64,000 bases of DNA from Pinirhizobacter soli (GCF_015905305.1 NZ_JADZLQ010000001.1:124001-188000); one strand, 5' to 3'. Shown: positions 7,894 through 17,475, counted from the first letter of the stretch. The notes: generated by a model from the letters alone, not told the origin. Numbers and translations: made by a program.

Positions 7894-9603
7894 ATGGGCA
7901 AGAAAGTTGCTGAGATCATCGTTGATGTGCTCGAACAGGCGGGTGTGAAGCGCTGTTATGGCATCGTGGGCGACACCCTCAATCTCATCGCTGAGAATCT
8001 TGATAGCAGTCCCATTGAATGGGTCCATGTCCGGCACGAAGAGGCCGGCGCCTTCGCTGCGGGCGCCGAGGCACTCCATACGAACAACCTCACGGCATGC
8101 GCGGGAAGCTGCGGCCCGGGAAGCCTGCATTTCATCAACGGTCTGTATGAAGCCCATCGAAACCGATCGCCGGTGGTGGTTATCGCAAGCCAGATTCTCA
8201 TGAGTGAAATGGGATTCGAATTCATCCAGGAAGTCGACTTCAAGACCGTCTTCAAGGAGTGCTCGGTATTCTGCGACATGATCATGACGCCGGAGCAAGC
8301 GCGGAAGAAGGCCGTCATGGCCTGCCAGGCGGCCATCGCCAAACGAGGCGTGGCAGTGCTGATCGTTCCTGTCGACATCTCCCACGCGGAGGTCCATGAA
8401 GACTTCCCCTATCGCGTCCACCGCAGTAGCCCAATGATTCGCCCGAACGATGACGAGATCGAAGGCATCGCACAGATCCTCAATGCGGGAAGCCGGATCG
8501 CCATATATGCTGGCTCGGGATGCGAATTTGCGCTTGAGGAGATCAAAGCGGTCGCCGAACGCCTGAAGGCTCCCATGGCGCACACCTCGCGCGGCAAAAG
8601 CTTCCTCGAGCACGACAACCCCTACAACGTTGGCATGACTGGCATTCTCGGCAGCGAGGCTGGCTACAAGACCCTCCTGGAATGCGACACACTCCTGTTG
8701 CTTGGCGCCGACTTCGCCTGGCGGCAGTTCTATCCCGATAAGGCCAAGATCGTCCAGATCGACATCGACCCGACGCATCTGGGCAGGCGTCATCACATCA
8801 CGCTGGGTGCCGTGGGCGACATCAAGCCGACCCTGCAGGCGCTCCTTCCACATCTGGAAGAGAAAAAGGATGCCTCGTTCCAGGAGGACTCTATCGAGCG
8901 CTTTCGCAAAGCGATGGATGAGTGGAAGAAGCATCTGGTTCCCGGGCACGATGACACCATCCCCGGCTCCTACCTCACTTCAGTCATCAGCCGGTACGCC
9001 GATGCGGATGCCTTGATATCCGCCGATGACGGGACCCCCGTTGCCTGGGCACACCGTTTTGTTGACACCCTTGGCAAGCGGCGCATCTACGGAAGTCTTC
9101 TTCATGGAACGATGGCTGCCGGCCTTCCGAGCGCACTGGGACTAAAGAAGGCTGCTCCCGAGCGTCAGGTCATCGCGTTGTGTGGCGATGGCGGTCTCTC
9201 CATGCTCTTTGGCGAACTGCTTACCACGATCCAGGAAGACATCGCGGTCAAGATCGTCGTGTACGACAACAGTAAGCTGGGGTTCGTGGAAATCGAACAG
9301 AAATCGGAAGGAATGCTCGACACCTTCACGCATTTGAAGAACCCCGATTTCGGCAAAGTGGCAGAGGCCATCGGCCTATGGGGGAAAACCGTCCGCAAGG
9401 CGTCCGAGCTGGACGCGGCCGTGCAAGACTGGTTGGCGCAGCCGGGCCCCGCCCTCCTCAACGTGCTGGTTAGTCCGCTTGAGCTATTGAAGCCTCCATT
9501 TATCGAGGCCAAACCGGTCATCGGCATGGCCCTGTACTCAACCCGCGCCATCCTGCATGGCCGTGGCGCAGATGTGTTGGAAATGGTGCGCGAGAACTTC
9601 TGA
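7894..9603 (+). CDS. poxB: Pyruvate oxidase (ubiquinone-dependent pyruvate dehydrogenase)
   Basis: A 569-aa thiamine-diphosphate enzyme that oxidatively decarboxylates pyruvate to acetate and CO2 and passes electrons through FAD to ubiquinone at the inner membrane. The three TPP-enzyme domains are visible: an N-terminal domain with the conserved Glu in HVRHEEAGAFAAG, a central FAD/NAD-like domain, and a C-terminal domain with GDGGLSMLFGELLTT...YDNSKL as the Mg-TPP motif. The C-terminus (RAILHGRGADVLEMVRENF) resembles the membrane-binding peptide of E. coli PoxB, whose 572 aa match the length here. The start at MGKKVAEI is preferred because the upstream 18 codons do not belong to the family. 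It is convergent with the halogenase, the two stops being one base apart. Confidence 0.93.
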   Translation: MGKKVAEIIVDVLEQAGVKRCYGIVGDTLNLIAENLDSSPIEWVHVRHEEAGAFAAGAEALHTNNLTACAGSCGPGSLHFINGLYEAHRNRSPVVVIASQILMSEMGFEFIQEVDFKTVFKECSVFCDMIMTPEQARKKAVMACQAAIAKRGVAVLIVPVDISHAEVHEDFPYRVHRSSPMIRPNDDEIEGIAQILNAGSRIAIYAGSGCEFALEEIKAVAERLKAPMAHTSRGKSFLEHDNPYNVGMTGILGSEAGYKTLLECDTLLLLGADFAWRQFYPDKAKIVQIDIDPTHLGRRHHITLGAVGDIKPTLQALLPHLEEKKDASFQEDSIERFRKAMDEWKKHLVPGHDDTIPGSYLTSVISRYADADALISADDGTPVAWAHRFVDTLGKRRIYGSLLHGTMAAGLPSALGLKKAAPERQVIALCGDGGLSMLFGELLTTIQEDIAVKIVVYDNSKLGFVEIEQKSEGMLDTFTHLKNPDFGKVAEAIGLWGKTVRKASELDAAVQDWLAQPGPALLNVLVSPLELLKPPFIEAKPVIGMALYSTRAILHGRGADVLEMVRENF

Positions 9604-9604
9604 T

Positions 9605-11146
9605 TCAGCGGCACAGTTGTTCGACCAGCGCACGATGATCTGGCAGGTCGTTGAGTGCACGAGCGGCTACCTGCTGGATCATTGCGAATTCCTGGCGCGC
9701 CGATTCCATGTGTGGATAGGCGCTGCGCATGGCATCGAGGTCCGTCTGGAACTCCATCCCGTACAGGATGTACTGCCAGCTGGCAGTCATGAACATTTCC
9801 AGGTCGCCAACGAAATCCAATCGATGCGGTGGGCGCTGCTTCCACTTCGCGAGCTTTTCCTGCAGGGTTTGCGGGATGGTGCCAATGTCGGCGTTGTCGA
9901 TCCAGAACGGCGAGTCACGGCGCTGGCTCAGGCAGTAGTGCATCTTGATGAAGTCGATGATGCGGTCGTAGCGTGCAACCATCATTTCATTGAAATGATG
10001 CGCGGTACTTTCCATGTTGTCGGTGTCGCTTGGCAACAGGTGCGTGAGCAGGTAGGTCGCCAGCTCGATCAGCGCGATGCCGGTGGATTCCAGTGGCTCG
10101 ACGAAGCCGCCGGCCAGGCCCACCGCTACGCAGTTCTTGCGCCAGTGCTCGGGGCGGTATCCCGTCTCGAACTTGATGTGCATGGCCTTCAGGCCCTCGC
10201 CGGCACCGCCCAGATAGCGCCGGAAGACTTCTTCGGCACGATCGTCGGTGGTGTGCCGCGATGAATACACGTAGCCGACGCCGCGCCGCTTTTGCAAACC
10301 GATGTCCCAGATCCAGCCGGCTTCCTGGGCGGTGGAGATGGTGTACGAGGGGATCGGTGCATCGGGGGTTTCGTACGGCACCTGCATGGCCACCGCGCGA
10401 TCGGCGAACAGTACGTCCGCACGGCTTCGGAACGGCGACTTCATCACGTTGCCGATCAGCATGCCGCGCAGTCCGGTGCAGTCTACGTAGAGATCGGCAG
10501 TGAGCTCGCCCGCCTCCTTCGTCACCACGCGCGCGATGGCGCCGCGTTCGTCCAGCTCCGTGCGCTCCACCGTCGCCACATGCCGAACCACACCAAGCGC
10601 CTGCTGGCCGTGATCGGCCAGCAGGCGTGCGAAGCAGGCGGCATCGAAGTGGAAGGCGTGATTCATCGGCCCCTGATAATCCGCATCCCTTGCGCGCTTG
10701 GGCGCGCGCGAGTGATCGACCAACGTGCTCTGCATCGACACGGCGTCGGCGAACGGCATGCCCTCCGGTGCGGCACCGAGCAGCCAGTACGGCAACAACT
10801 CGGGGCCACCCGGACGCTGGCTGGGTACGTTGAATGGATGAAAGAAGTGATCCGCTCCGGGGGTTCCTGGCGGCCTTACCCAATGGCGATAGTGGATGCC
10901 CTGTTTGTACGTCGCGGTAGCGCCGACCAGAAAGCGGCGCTCGTCGAGGCCAATGGCCGACAACGTGCCCCGAATGGAGGGAAACGTGGCTTCGCCCACG
11001 CCAAGCAGGCCGATGTCCGGCGATTCCACCAGGTGCACCTGCACACTCCGGGGATCGACCGCGTTGACCGCTTTGGCCAGATAGCACGCCGCCAACCAAC
11101 CGGCGGTGCCGCCGCCCACGATCAACACTTTCTTCAGGCGCGCCAT
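9605..11146 (-). CDS. Flavin-dependent tryptophan-type halogenase
   Basis: A 513-aa enzyme of the tryptophan halogenase family, which uses reduced FAD, O2 and halide to halogenate indole-like rings. It has the FAD dinucleotide fold GGGTAGW (11-17), GVGEATFPS, the catalytic Lys81 (ATYKQG) and the Glu of EPLESTGI at about 353. The WxWxIP motif reads WIWDIG (278-283), as I recall for the branch linked to TonB receptors. No flavin reductase gene lies nearby, so FADH2 must come from elsewhere. It starts 27 bases after the TonB receptor stop and is most likely in the same operon. Such receptor-halogenase pairs recur in Xanthomonadales and Caulobacterales. The natural substrate is generally unknown. 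Confidence 0.9.
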   Translation of the reverse strand: MARLKKVLIVGGGTAGWLAACYLAKAVNAVDPRSVQVHLVESPDIGLLGVGEATFPSIRGTLSAIGLDERRFLVGATATYKQGIHYRHWVRPPGTPGADHFFHPFNVPSQRPGGPELLPYWLLGAAPEGMPFADAVSMQSTLVDHSRAPKRARDADYQGPMNHAFHFDAACFARLLADHGQQALGVVRHVATVERTELDERGAIARVVTKEAGELTADLYVDCTGLRGMLIGNVMKSPFRSRADVLFADRAVAMQVPYETPDAPIPSYTISTAQEAGWIWDIGLQKRRGVGYVYSSRHTTDDRAEEVFRRYLGGAGEGLKAMHIKFETGYRPEHWRKNCVAVGLAGGFVEPLESTGIALIELATYLLTHLLPSDTDNMESTAHHFNEMMVARYDRIIDFIKMHYCLSQRRDSPFWIDNADIGTIPQTLQEKLAKWKQRPPHRLDFVGDLEMFMTASWQYILYGMEFQTDLDAMRSAYPHMESARQEFAMIQQVAARALNDLPDHRALVEQLCR

Positions 11147-11173
11147 GGTGTGTCCCCGCCGCCGTGCATCACG

Positions 11174-13603
11174 TCAGAACCACACGCCGAGCTGGACGCC
11201 ATAGGTACGCGGTGCGAGGTACTGCGACACGTACTGCAGCGAGCCGTCGGCCATCGAGAAACGGCCGGCGCTGGTGCGGATCTTGTCATCGGACACGTTC
11301 TGCACGTACGCGTTGACCCACCACTTGTCGCCCGGCTCGGAGTAGCGCAGTGACACGTCGCCGCGCGTGTATGACTTCTGCTGGTCGCCCGAACCTAAGT
11401 TGAAGTAGCTCAACCATTGCGTGCTCTGGTATTGGGCGCTGACGCGTGGCGTGAGGCGTCCGCCGTTGGGAAGGTGGAAGTCGTGCTCGTAGATGGCGGT
11501 GAGCGACACGTTCGGCGCATGCGGAAGATCGTTGCCGGTGACGTCCATGCAGCTGGCGAGGTTCGACTGCGGCGGGCATGCCGGCAGGCCCTGGTAGTCG
11601 TTGGAACCGGCGTAGATCAGCTTGCCGAGCTCCTTCTTCGGAATGGCCGAGAAGATCAGGTTGAAGCGATCATCCTTCTGCTGATACGCCAACTCCGACT
11701 CGATGCCGAATACCTTGGTGCTGCCGTCCACATTGGAGAACCCCAGACCGTGGTTGCCGTCCGGATAGACGATGGGCGCTGAGAGCTGGAAGTTCTTGAA
11801 GTCTTCGTAATAGATGGCCGAGTTCCACGTCATGTGGCCATCGAGGAAGCTGAACTTGCTGCCAATTTCATAGTTGGTCAGCGTCTCGGGCTTGTACAGC
11901 GTGCCCGCGTCCTGCGTGCCGCCCGACTTGTAGCCGGTGGACACGCTGGCGTAGACCATGCCGTTATCGCCAACGTCGGTGTCCAGGCGCAGCAGCCAGG
12001 TCGGCTTGCCCTTGCTGTACTTGGCGGTGTTCCGCTGCGAGATGGAAAAGCCGTTCGACGGATCCGGATACACGCCCGGAGAGATCGGCACCTGCGGCAC
12101 GGTCGGGTCGTAGGCCCAACCCCAGTTGATGCCGCCCTTGTTCTCCTTGTCGTCATGCGACCAGCGCGCGCCACCGGTGAGGCGCCAGTGGTCGCTCAGA
12201 TGCCAGGTGGCCTGACCGAACAACGCGTACGATTCCACCGTTTCCTTCGGCTGGATGAAGGAACCCTGCCAGCTCACGGTGCCGTAGCGGGTACCGTTCA
12301 TGATGGGGATGTCGAAACGGATGTTGTTGTCTTCGTAGGCGTAGTACGCACCGACGATCCAGTCCACGGTCTGCGGGCCGGTGGACTTCAGGTTCACCTC
12401 CTGGCTCCAGCTTTCGTAGTTGGAATAGTTGGTGCGGTCGTCCTGATAGACGCCATTGGTGGTGAAGCTGGTGGGCACGCTCACGCCCACATCCTGGTCG
12501 AAGTCGCTCTTGCCGGAGTAACGGTTGTAGCCGGCGATGTAGCTCAGCTGCACGCCGTCGTTGATGTCCCAGTCCATGCGGCTGCGCACCGTCTTGGACG
12601 TACGGTCAAGGTACGGCGCGGTGTCGATCAGCGCGGACCAGAAATCCTGCCCCTGGCGCGGCGTCTGCATCAGGCTGAGGTTGGGCGTGCCGCGATCGGT
12701 GAAGTACTCGTACGACAAGTTCCACTTGAACGAATCGCTGGGCTGCCACAACGCACTGACGCGCGCGGCGGACTGATCCTGCGAGTTGTACTTGTCGCCG
12801 CCCTGCACGTACTGGCTGGGATCGATCGGCTTGAAGTTGGCCGGCGTGCCGCCGGAGGCGAGATACGCCTGCTGCTGCTGCGCCACGGTGGGCAGTTCGC
12901 TCGACGGATTCTGGTAATCGACGTAGCCGTCGTGCTGCTGGTGCACCACTGCCACGCGCATGGCGAAGGTGTCGCTGATGGGCAGGTTGAACGCGGCGCG
13001 CGCGCCGGTCTGGTTGTAGTTGCCCGCTTCAACCTGCGCATTGCCGTAGAAGCCCGCGCCGATTTCCGGCTTGGCCGTCTGGAAGCTGATGGCGCCCGCG
13101 GTGGAGTTGCGGCCCCAAAGCGTGCCCTGTGGACCGCGTAGCGTTTCGACACTGTCCATGTCCAGCAACAGACCCGCGGCAGCCTCGGCGCGAGCTGCGT
13201 ACACGCCATCCACAAAGGTGGCGACTTCCGGATCGGCGTACTCGGTCTTGGCGCTGTCGTTGCCGATACCGCGCATGGTAAGCGTTACCACGCCATGGTC
13301 GCCCTCGGACGTACCTTGCAGGCCTGGTACCAGTTTGGTCAGGTCCTGTACGGTCATCACGCGCTCCTTGTCGAGCGTGTCCGCCGTGATCGCTGTAACC
13401 GCCACCGGCGTTTTCTGGATCGGCGTCTCGCGCTTGGTCGCGGTAACCGTGACGGCATCCAGGTTCTTTACTTTCTTGTCAGCGCCTGCCGGATTCTGAG
13501 GTGACTGGTTTTGCGATGCCGCGTCCTGATCCGCTGCAAGCAGCACACCAGGAGCAAGCACGAGTGATATGGCGACATACAACAACTTGTGATGCAGATT
13601 CAT
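11174..13603 (-). CDS. TonB-dependent outer-membrane receptor
   Basis: An 809-aa receptor. Residues 1-23 are a signal peptide. A TonB box lies in DAVTVTATKRE (about 49-59), a plug domain about 60-170 (with DSVETLRGPQGTLWGRNSTAGAI) and a 22-strand barrel to the terminal Phe (GVQLGVWF). It would bring a substrate across the outer membrane using TonB-ExbBD energy. Context suggests a beta-linked oligosaccharide or glucoside: a GH3 glucosidase, a LacI regulator and an MFS carrier follow upstream, and the halogenase is downstream in the same operon. The palindrome at 13706-13719, 103 bases upstream of the start, matches the one before the GH3 gene, so repression by the local LacI protein is likely. 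Confidence 0.93.
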   Translation of the reverse strand: MNLHHKLLYVAISLVLAPGVLLAADQDAASQNQSPQNPAGADKKVKNLDAVTVTATKRETPIQKTPVAVTAITADTLDKERVMTVQDLTKLVPGLQGTSEGDHGVVTLTMRGIGNDSAKTEYADPEVATFVDGVYAARAEAAAGLLLDMDSVETLRGPQGTLWGRNSTAGAISFQTAKPEIGAGFYGNAQVEAGNYNQTGARAAFNLPISDTFAMRVAVVHQQHDGYVDYQNPSSELPTVAQQQQAYLASGGTPANFKPIDPSQYVQGGDKYNSQDQSAARVSALWQPSDSFKWNLSYEYFTDRGTPNLSLMQTPRQGQDFWSALIDTAPYLDRTSKTVRSRMDWDINDGVQLSYIAGYNRYSGKSDFDQDVGVSVPTSFTTNGVYQDDRTNYSNYESWSQEVNLKSTGPQTVDWIVGAYYAYEDNNIRFDIPIMNGTRYGTVSWQGSFIQPKETVESYALFGQATWHLSDHWRLTGGARWSHDDKENKGGINWGWAYDPTVPQVPISPGVYPDPSNGFSISQRNTAKYSKGKPTWLLRLDTDVGDNGMVYASVSTGYKSGGTQDAGTLYKPETLTNYEIGSKFSFLDGHMTWNSAIYYEDFKNFQLSAPIVYPDGNHGLGFSNVDGSTKVFGIESELAYQQKDDRFNLIFSAIPKKELGKLIYAGSNDYQGLPACPPQSNLASCMDVTGNDLPHAPNVSLTAIYEHDFHLPNGGRLTPRVSAQYQSTQWLSYFNLGSGDQQKSYTRGDVSLRYSEPGDKWWVNAYVQNVSDDKIRTSAGRFSMADGSLQYVSQYLAPRTYGVQLGVWF

Positions 13604-13705
13604 CTGGCTCTCCCCTCTAAATCGTTCGGATCAATGTTGTCCGCCGCACAAGCGGCCATGACAAAGGTTTCCCAACTCTCCACAAGCACGCCATTGACTC
13701 CGGAA

Positions 13706-13719
13706 TGACAGCGCTGTCA
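13706..13719. promoter_or_regulatory. Palindromic operator, putative LacI-family site (TonB receptor)
   Basis: TGACAGCGCTGTCA is a perfect 14-bp palindrome with a central CG, the form bound by LacI-family repressors. Read toward the receptor gene it follows a TTATTAT stretch that could be a -10 box, so a bound repressor would cover the start of transcription. The identical site, within an identical 18-base context, is at 16403-16416. Confidence 0.7.
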
Positions 13720-13773
13720 CTCCTGGATAATAAAGTGCCTTTTCGACGAATGCTTGCCGCATGGCAGCAATAT

Positions 13774-16377
13774 TCATGGCTTGTCCCCGTGAGCTGGGCA
13801 GCCCAGCGTCCGGTCCGCTACCGTGCCCAATGAGACGTCAGCGATCGCGATCCGCTCGCTGGAATGACTGGACCATTCGAAGGGCCGGTCCAGCTTGCTC
13901 ATGCTGGCGCCGGCATCGCGGAAACATTTCAGCGGAATGCCCAGGCGCACCCACTGGCCCTGAGGCAATGCGGCGAGATCTCGCCCCACGGGCACCTGAC
14001 CCCCACAACTGGCACCGCAGCCGACACCGATCATCGCAGTACTCCCTTGCGATACGGCATCGACCCTCAACGTAGTCACCAGCAATACGTCGCCGTTGGT
14101 TTCGCGCTCCACATCGAGCGGCGCTGGTGCCACCAGCTCCATACCTGCGGCGCCTGTCCCGGACCAGCTTAAGCTGCGCGCGTCCTCTTGTGCCTTGTAG
14201 TCGAGCGCGCTGATGCGCATGCTACCGTCCGGCGTGCCGGCTGGCATGGCTTCGACATTCATCACTGCGCCGTTGGCGCCGGTCAAGCGCATGACGAAAC
14301 CCTGCGCCGGCTTGCCATGGGTGAAGTAGACGCCGGATTGCGCCGAGCTTAGTGCGACCCCCGCATCCTCAGACAAAGGACCGGTACGGCCACCATCGGC
14401 ATAGGTCAGGCCGAAGCCGTAGGGAAACTGCGGATGCTCCCCGCGTGCAATTGCGGCGACCGGTATTTGGGCTGCGCTGAGCGGCCATGCATATGCCAGC
14501 TTGCCGTGAAAGTCGTGCGCTATACGGCCGTCAGGGGTACGCAGCAGGATATCGGCGATACCCTCCCCTTCGCTACCCGGGAGCCACGCCACCACGAAGG
14601 CGTCAGCGGCGTTGATCTCGCGATTCATCCACAGCGGCCGTCCGGTCAGGAACACCGCTATCACGGGCACGCTCTGCCCGCGTAGCCGCCGAATCAGGTC
14701 AAGATCGTGATCGTTGCCCGGACGGTATGCCAGGTTCGGAAGGTCACCCTGGAATTCGGCGTAGGGATCTTCGCCGAACACCACGATGGCGACATCGGGT
14801 TTCTTTTTGTAGTCGCCCTCCACCGACAGCTCGGCGCTGCCACCAGCCGCCTTCACCTGTGCCTGGAGACCGGCCCAAATGGAGGTGGCCCCGGGGAAAT
14901 TTGCATTGGTCAGACCCGTGCCCTGCCAGGTCAGCGTCCAGCCGCCGTTCTGCTTGGAGATGTTGTCGGCGCCATTACCGGCCACCAGAATATGTTTGCG
15001 CGGATCGATCGGCAGCACGCCCTGGTTGTTCTTCAGCAGCACCAGCGACTCACGTACCGCCCGACGCGCCAGCGCACGATGCTCGGGACTTCCGATCACC
15101 TGTGCCGCCCGGGCCGCCAACGGGTTGGCCGATGGCAGCCCGGCCTCGAACATGCCCAGGCGCATCTTCACCCGCAGGATGCGAGTCACCGCATCATCGA
15201 CGCGGCTCATCGGGATCACCCCAGCCTTCACCTGGGCCAGGGTGTTCTTGTACAGGCCTTTCCAGGAATCGGGCGCTTCGAGCATGTCCAGACCGGCGTT
15301 GTATGCCGCCGGGCAATCCTCGGTGGTGCAGCCAGGCACTTGGCCGTGCGCGTTCCAGTCGCCCAGCACGATCCCGTCGAAGCCCATGCGCCCCTTCAGT
15401 ACGTCGGTGATCAGCGCCTTGTTGCCGGCCATCTTCACCCCGTTCCAACTGGAGAACGAGACCATCACCACCTGCACGCCGGCCTTGATCGCTGGCGGAT
15501 AGCCGGCTGCGTGAACGTCGCGCAACACCGCCTCGCTGATCTGGGCATCGCCCTGGTCCTTGCCGTCGCGGGTGCCGCCGTCGCCGACGAAATGCTTGGC
15601 GGTAGCGATCACATGTTCGGCGTCCAGGAACTGCGGGGTACCCGGCTTGCCTTCCAGCCCGCCGATCACGGCGGCTGCGTATTGCGCAACCAGCGCAGGA
15701 TTCTGCGAATAACCTTCGTAGGAACGGCCCCAGCGCACATCTTGCGGCACGGTGAGCGTGGGCGCGAAAGTCCAGCTGATGCCGCTGGCACGTAGCTCCC
15801 GCGCAGTGACCTGGCCGATATCGTGGATCAGTTGCGGATCGCGCGTAGCGCCCAGCGCGGAGTTCTGCGGAAATAGCGTGCTGCCGACGAGATTGTTATG
15901 GCCATGCACCGCGTCGATGCCAAACAACACCGGGATCGCCAACCTTCCATCGGAGGTATCCATCGACGCGCGGTAAAACGCGTCGGACAGCGCCTGCCAC
16001 TGCGACGCATCAGGGTATGGCTGCCCGGGCGGCTTGGAATTGCCGCCGGCCAGGATCGAGCCCAGGCGGTACTCGCGCACGTCGTCCGGAGTTACGGACT
16101 TGATGTCAGCCTGGATCATCTGGCCAATCTTGTCTTCCACCGACATCTTCGCCAGCAAAGCCCGGATCCGGGACTCGATCACTGGGTCAATCGGCAGCGG
16201 CGAGCCGCCTTTGGGCCACTGTTCGGGGTGGACGATGGTCGCATCGCCGGCCATCGAGGGAACGGTCATCAGCAGCGCGCCAGCCATTGGCAGGACCTTG
16301 GAAACGCTTCGCAGGAACGGACTCAACGGCTGCTGCAATGGCACGGTAAAGCCCCCGGGGTGGCGTACCGTCGGCAC
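13774..16377 (-). CDS. Glycoside hydrolase family 3 beta-glucosidase, exported
   Basis: An 867-aa exo-beta-glucosidase of the GH3 group that includes ExoP-like 1,3/1,4-beta-glucanases. A signal peptide lies at about 22-44. The (beta/alpha)8 domain carries GIDAVHGHNN (153-162), KHFVGDGGT (261-269) and the catalytic nucleophile Asp340 in IVLGDWNAHGQ. The alpha/beta sandwich domain (about 430-640) supplies the acid/base. A C-terminal beta-rich domain (about 690-860), typical of this subgroup, probably binds sugar. The enzyme likely trims glucose from oligosaccharides in the periplasm. The start is not sure, since an ATG at 16287 would still keep most of the signal peptide and would leave more room for the operator at 16403-16416. 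It lies just downstream of the lacI gene on the same strand. Confidence 0.9.
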   Translation of the reverse strand: MPTVRHPGGFTVPLQQPLSPFLRSVSKVLPMAGALLMTVPSMAGDATIVHPEQWPKGGSPLPIDPVIESRIRALLAKMSVEDKIGQMIQADIKSVTPDDVREYRLGSILAGGNSKPPGQPYPDASQWQALSDAFYRASMDTSDGRLAIPVLFGIDAVHGHNNLVGSTLFPQNSALGATRDPQLIHDIGQVTARELRASGISWTFAPTLTVPQDVRWGRSYEGYSQNPALVAQYAAAVIGGLEGKPGTPQFLDAEHVIATAKHFVGDGGTRDGKDQGDAQISEAVLRDVHAAGYPPAIKAGVQVVMVSFSSWNGVKMAGNKALITDVLKGRMGFDGIVLGDWNAHGQVPGCTTEDCPAAYNAGLDMLEAPDSWKGLYKNTLAQVKAGVIPMSRVDDAVTRILRVKMRLGMFEAGLPSANPLAARAAQVIGSPEHRALARRAVRESLVLLKNNQGVLPIDPRKHILVAGNGADNISKQNGGWTLTWQGTGLTNANFPGATSIWAGLQAQVKAAGGSAELSVEGDYKKKPDVAIVVFGEDPYAEFQGDLPNLAYRPGNDHDLDLIRRLRGQSVPVIAVFLTGRPLWMNREINAADAFVVAWLPGSEGEGIADILLRTPDGRIAHDFHGKLAYAWPLSAAQIPVAAIARGEHPQFPYGFGLTYADGGRTGPLSEDAGVALSSAQSGVYFTHGKPAQGFVMRLTGANGAVMNVEAMPAGTPDGSMRISALDYKAQEDARSLSWSGTGAAGMELVAPAPLDVERETNGDVLLVTTLRVDAVSQGSTAMIGVGCGASCGGQVPVGRDLAALPQGQWVRLGIPLKCFRDAGASMSKLDRPFEWSSHSSERIAIADVSLGTVADRTLGCPAHGDKP

Positions 16378-16402
16378 GCGTCTGGGCGCATGTTGGCAGG
16401 AA

Positions 16403-16416
16403 TGACAGCGCTGTCA
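16403..16416. promoter_or_regulatory. Palindromic operator, putative LacI-family site (GH3)
   Basis: The same perfect palindrome TGACAGCGCTGTCA as at 13706-13719. Read toward the GH3 gene it contains TTGACA, a consensus -35 box, with a weak -10-like CAACAT about 17 bases on. A bound repressor would occlude the polymerase. It sits between the lacI stop and the GH3 start. Confidence 0.7.
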
Positions 16417-16464
16417 ATTTGCATTGCAACATAATTTCGGGCCGTTCAGTCGAGGGAAACGACC

Positions 16465-17475
16465 TCAGGGAGCGATGGCAGTGGAGCCGCGGATCTGCAG
16501 GGAGAAAGGCACCTGCACCAGCCGGCCGGGGTTACCGCGCAAGACGCTTAGCAACTGCTCGGCTGCGATCTTGCCCATCTCGCGGCTGGGTTGCTGGACG
16601 GTGGTGAGTGCTGGCCACAGCTGTCGCGACAGCGGGGTATCGTCGAAGCCGCAGACCGACAGGTCGTGCGGCACCTTCAAGCCGTACTCTCCCGCTGCCC
16701 ACATGACGCCGGTGGCCATATCGTCGTTGGCAGCGAACACCGCCGTCGGCCGCTTGGCCAGTGAAAACAGCTGCCGCGCCGCCTCCACGCCGGAGCCGAA
16801 AGTGAAAGCGCCCTGCACTACCAGGGCCGGTTCCTCGGATAGACCCGCAGCGGCCATCGCCTCGCGATAGCCAGCCAGTCGCCAGCGGCTGGCACCATGG
16901 TCGGCGATGCCGATCACATGGGCGATCCGCCGGTGGCCCAGCTCCAGCAAGTGTTCCACGATCGCCCGCGCAGCCAGCTGTTCGTCCATCGCCACGCCTA
17001 TGGTCTTGCCGTGCCGCAGCGGCGACACGCTGGCATAGGGTACGTTGCGCTCACGCAGGCGCTTGAGCAGTGGCGCATGGTCGGTGATGGGGGGCGTCAG
17101 CACAACGCCGTCGGGGTGGTGGTCGGAAATCAGCGCATCGAAGCGACGGATGAAATCACCGTCCCGCATGCGCAGAGGGCGCACCATCATGCTATAGCGA
17201 TGCGCATCGCAGGCCTCAAGCACACCATCCTGGATCTCGGCCAGATAGGTCGAGGCCGGGTTGTCGTTGTTGTCGTACAACATGGCTACCAGGAACGAGC
17301 GATTACCCGCCAGGCTGCGCGCCGACGGATGCGGACGATAGTCCATCGCCTCCATGGCAGCGCGCACGCGCTCGCGCGTGGCGTCGGTTACGTTGGCCTC
17401 GTCATTGAGCACCCGCGACACCGTCTTGGGCGATACACCCGCTGCGCGCGCCACATCTTCGAGGCGTACCCGCAT
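16465..17475 (-). CDS. LacI-family transcriptional repressor of the beta-glucoside locus
   Basis: A 336-aa regulator. The N-terminal helix-turn-helix reads RLEDVARAAGVSPKTVSRVLN, followed by the hinge helix region (YRPHPSARSLAGN) and a periplasmic-binding-protein-like ligand domain (about 60-330). The start is set at MRVRLED because AGGAGA lies seven bases upstream, while the longer frame has no family match. It probably binds the two identical palindromes at 13706 and 16403 and releases them on binding a sugar. It is divergent from the MFS gene. The 160 bases between the two hold an 8-bp inverted repeat (17557-17574) that may be another control site. Confidence 0.9.
   Translation of the reverse strand: MRVRLEDVARAAGVSPKTVSRVLNDEANVTDATRERVRAAMEAMDYRPHPSARSLAGNRSFLVAMLYDNNDNPASTYLAEIQDGVLEACDAHRYSMMVRPLRMRDGDFIRRFDALISDHHPDGVVLTPPITDHAPLLKRLRERNVPYASVSPLRHGKTIGVAMDEQLAARAIVEHLLELGHRRIAHVIGIADHGASRWRLAGYREAMAAAGLSEEPALVVQGAFTFGSGVEAARQLFSLAKRPTAVFAANDDMATGVMWAAGEYGLKVPHDLSVCGFDDTPLSRQLWPALTTVQQPSREMGKIAAEQLLSVLRGNPGRLVQVPFSLQIRGSTAIAP

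Noticed and set aside
7798-8949. 383-aa minus-strand frame inside poxB
   Set aside because: It is antisense to the TPP-binding enzyme, which has full-length family agreement.
9987-11099. Long minus-strand frame (370 aa) overlapping the halogenase gene
   Set aside because: It is a shadow frame with Arg/Gly/Pro-heavy composition and no domain, while the halogenase has complete motifs in the other frame.
11834-13141. Long plus-strand frame (435 aa) inside the TonB receptor gene
   Set aside because: It lies antisense to a receptor with clear signal peptide, TonB box and plug. Its own sequence has no family features.
14707-15795. Long plus-strand frame inside the GH3 gene
   Set aside because: It is antisense to a complete GH3 catalytic domain and shows typical high-GC shadow composition.
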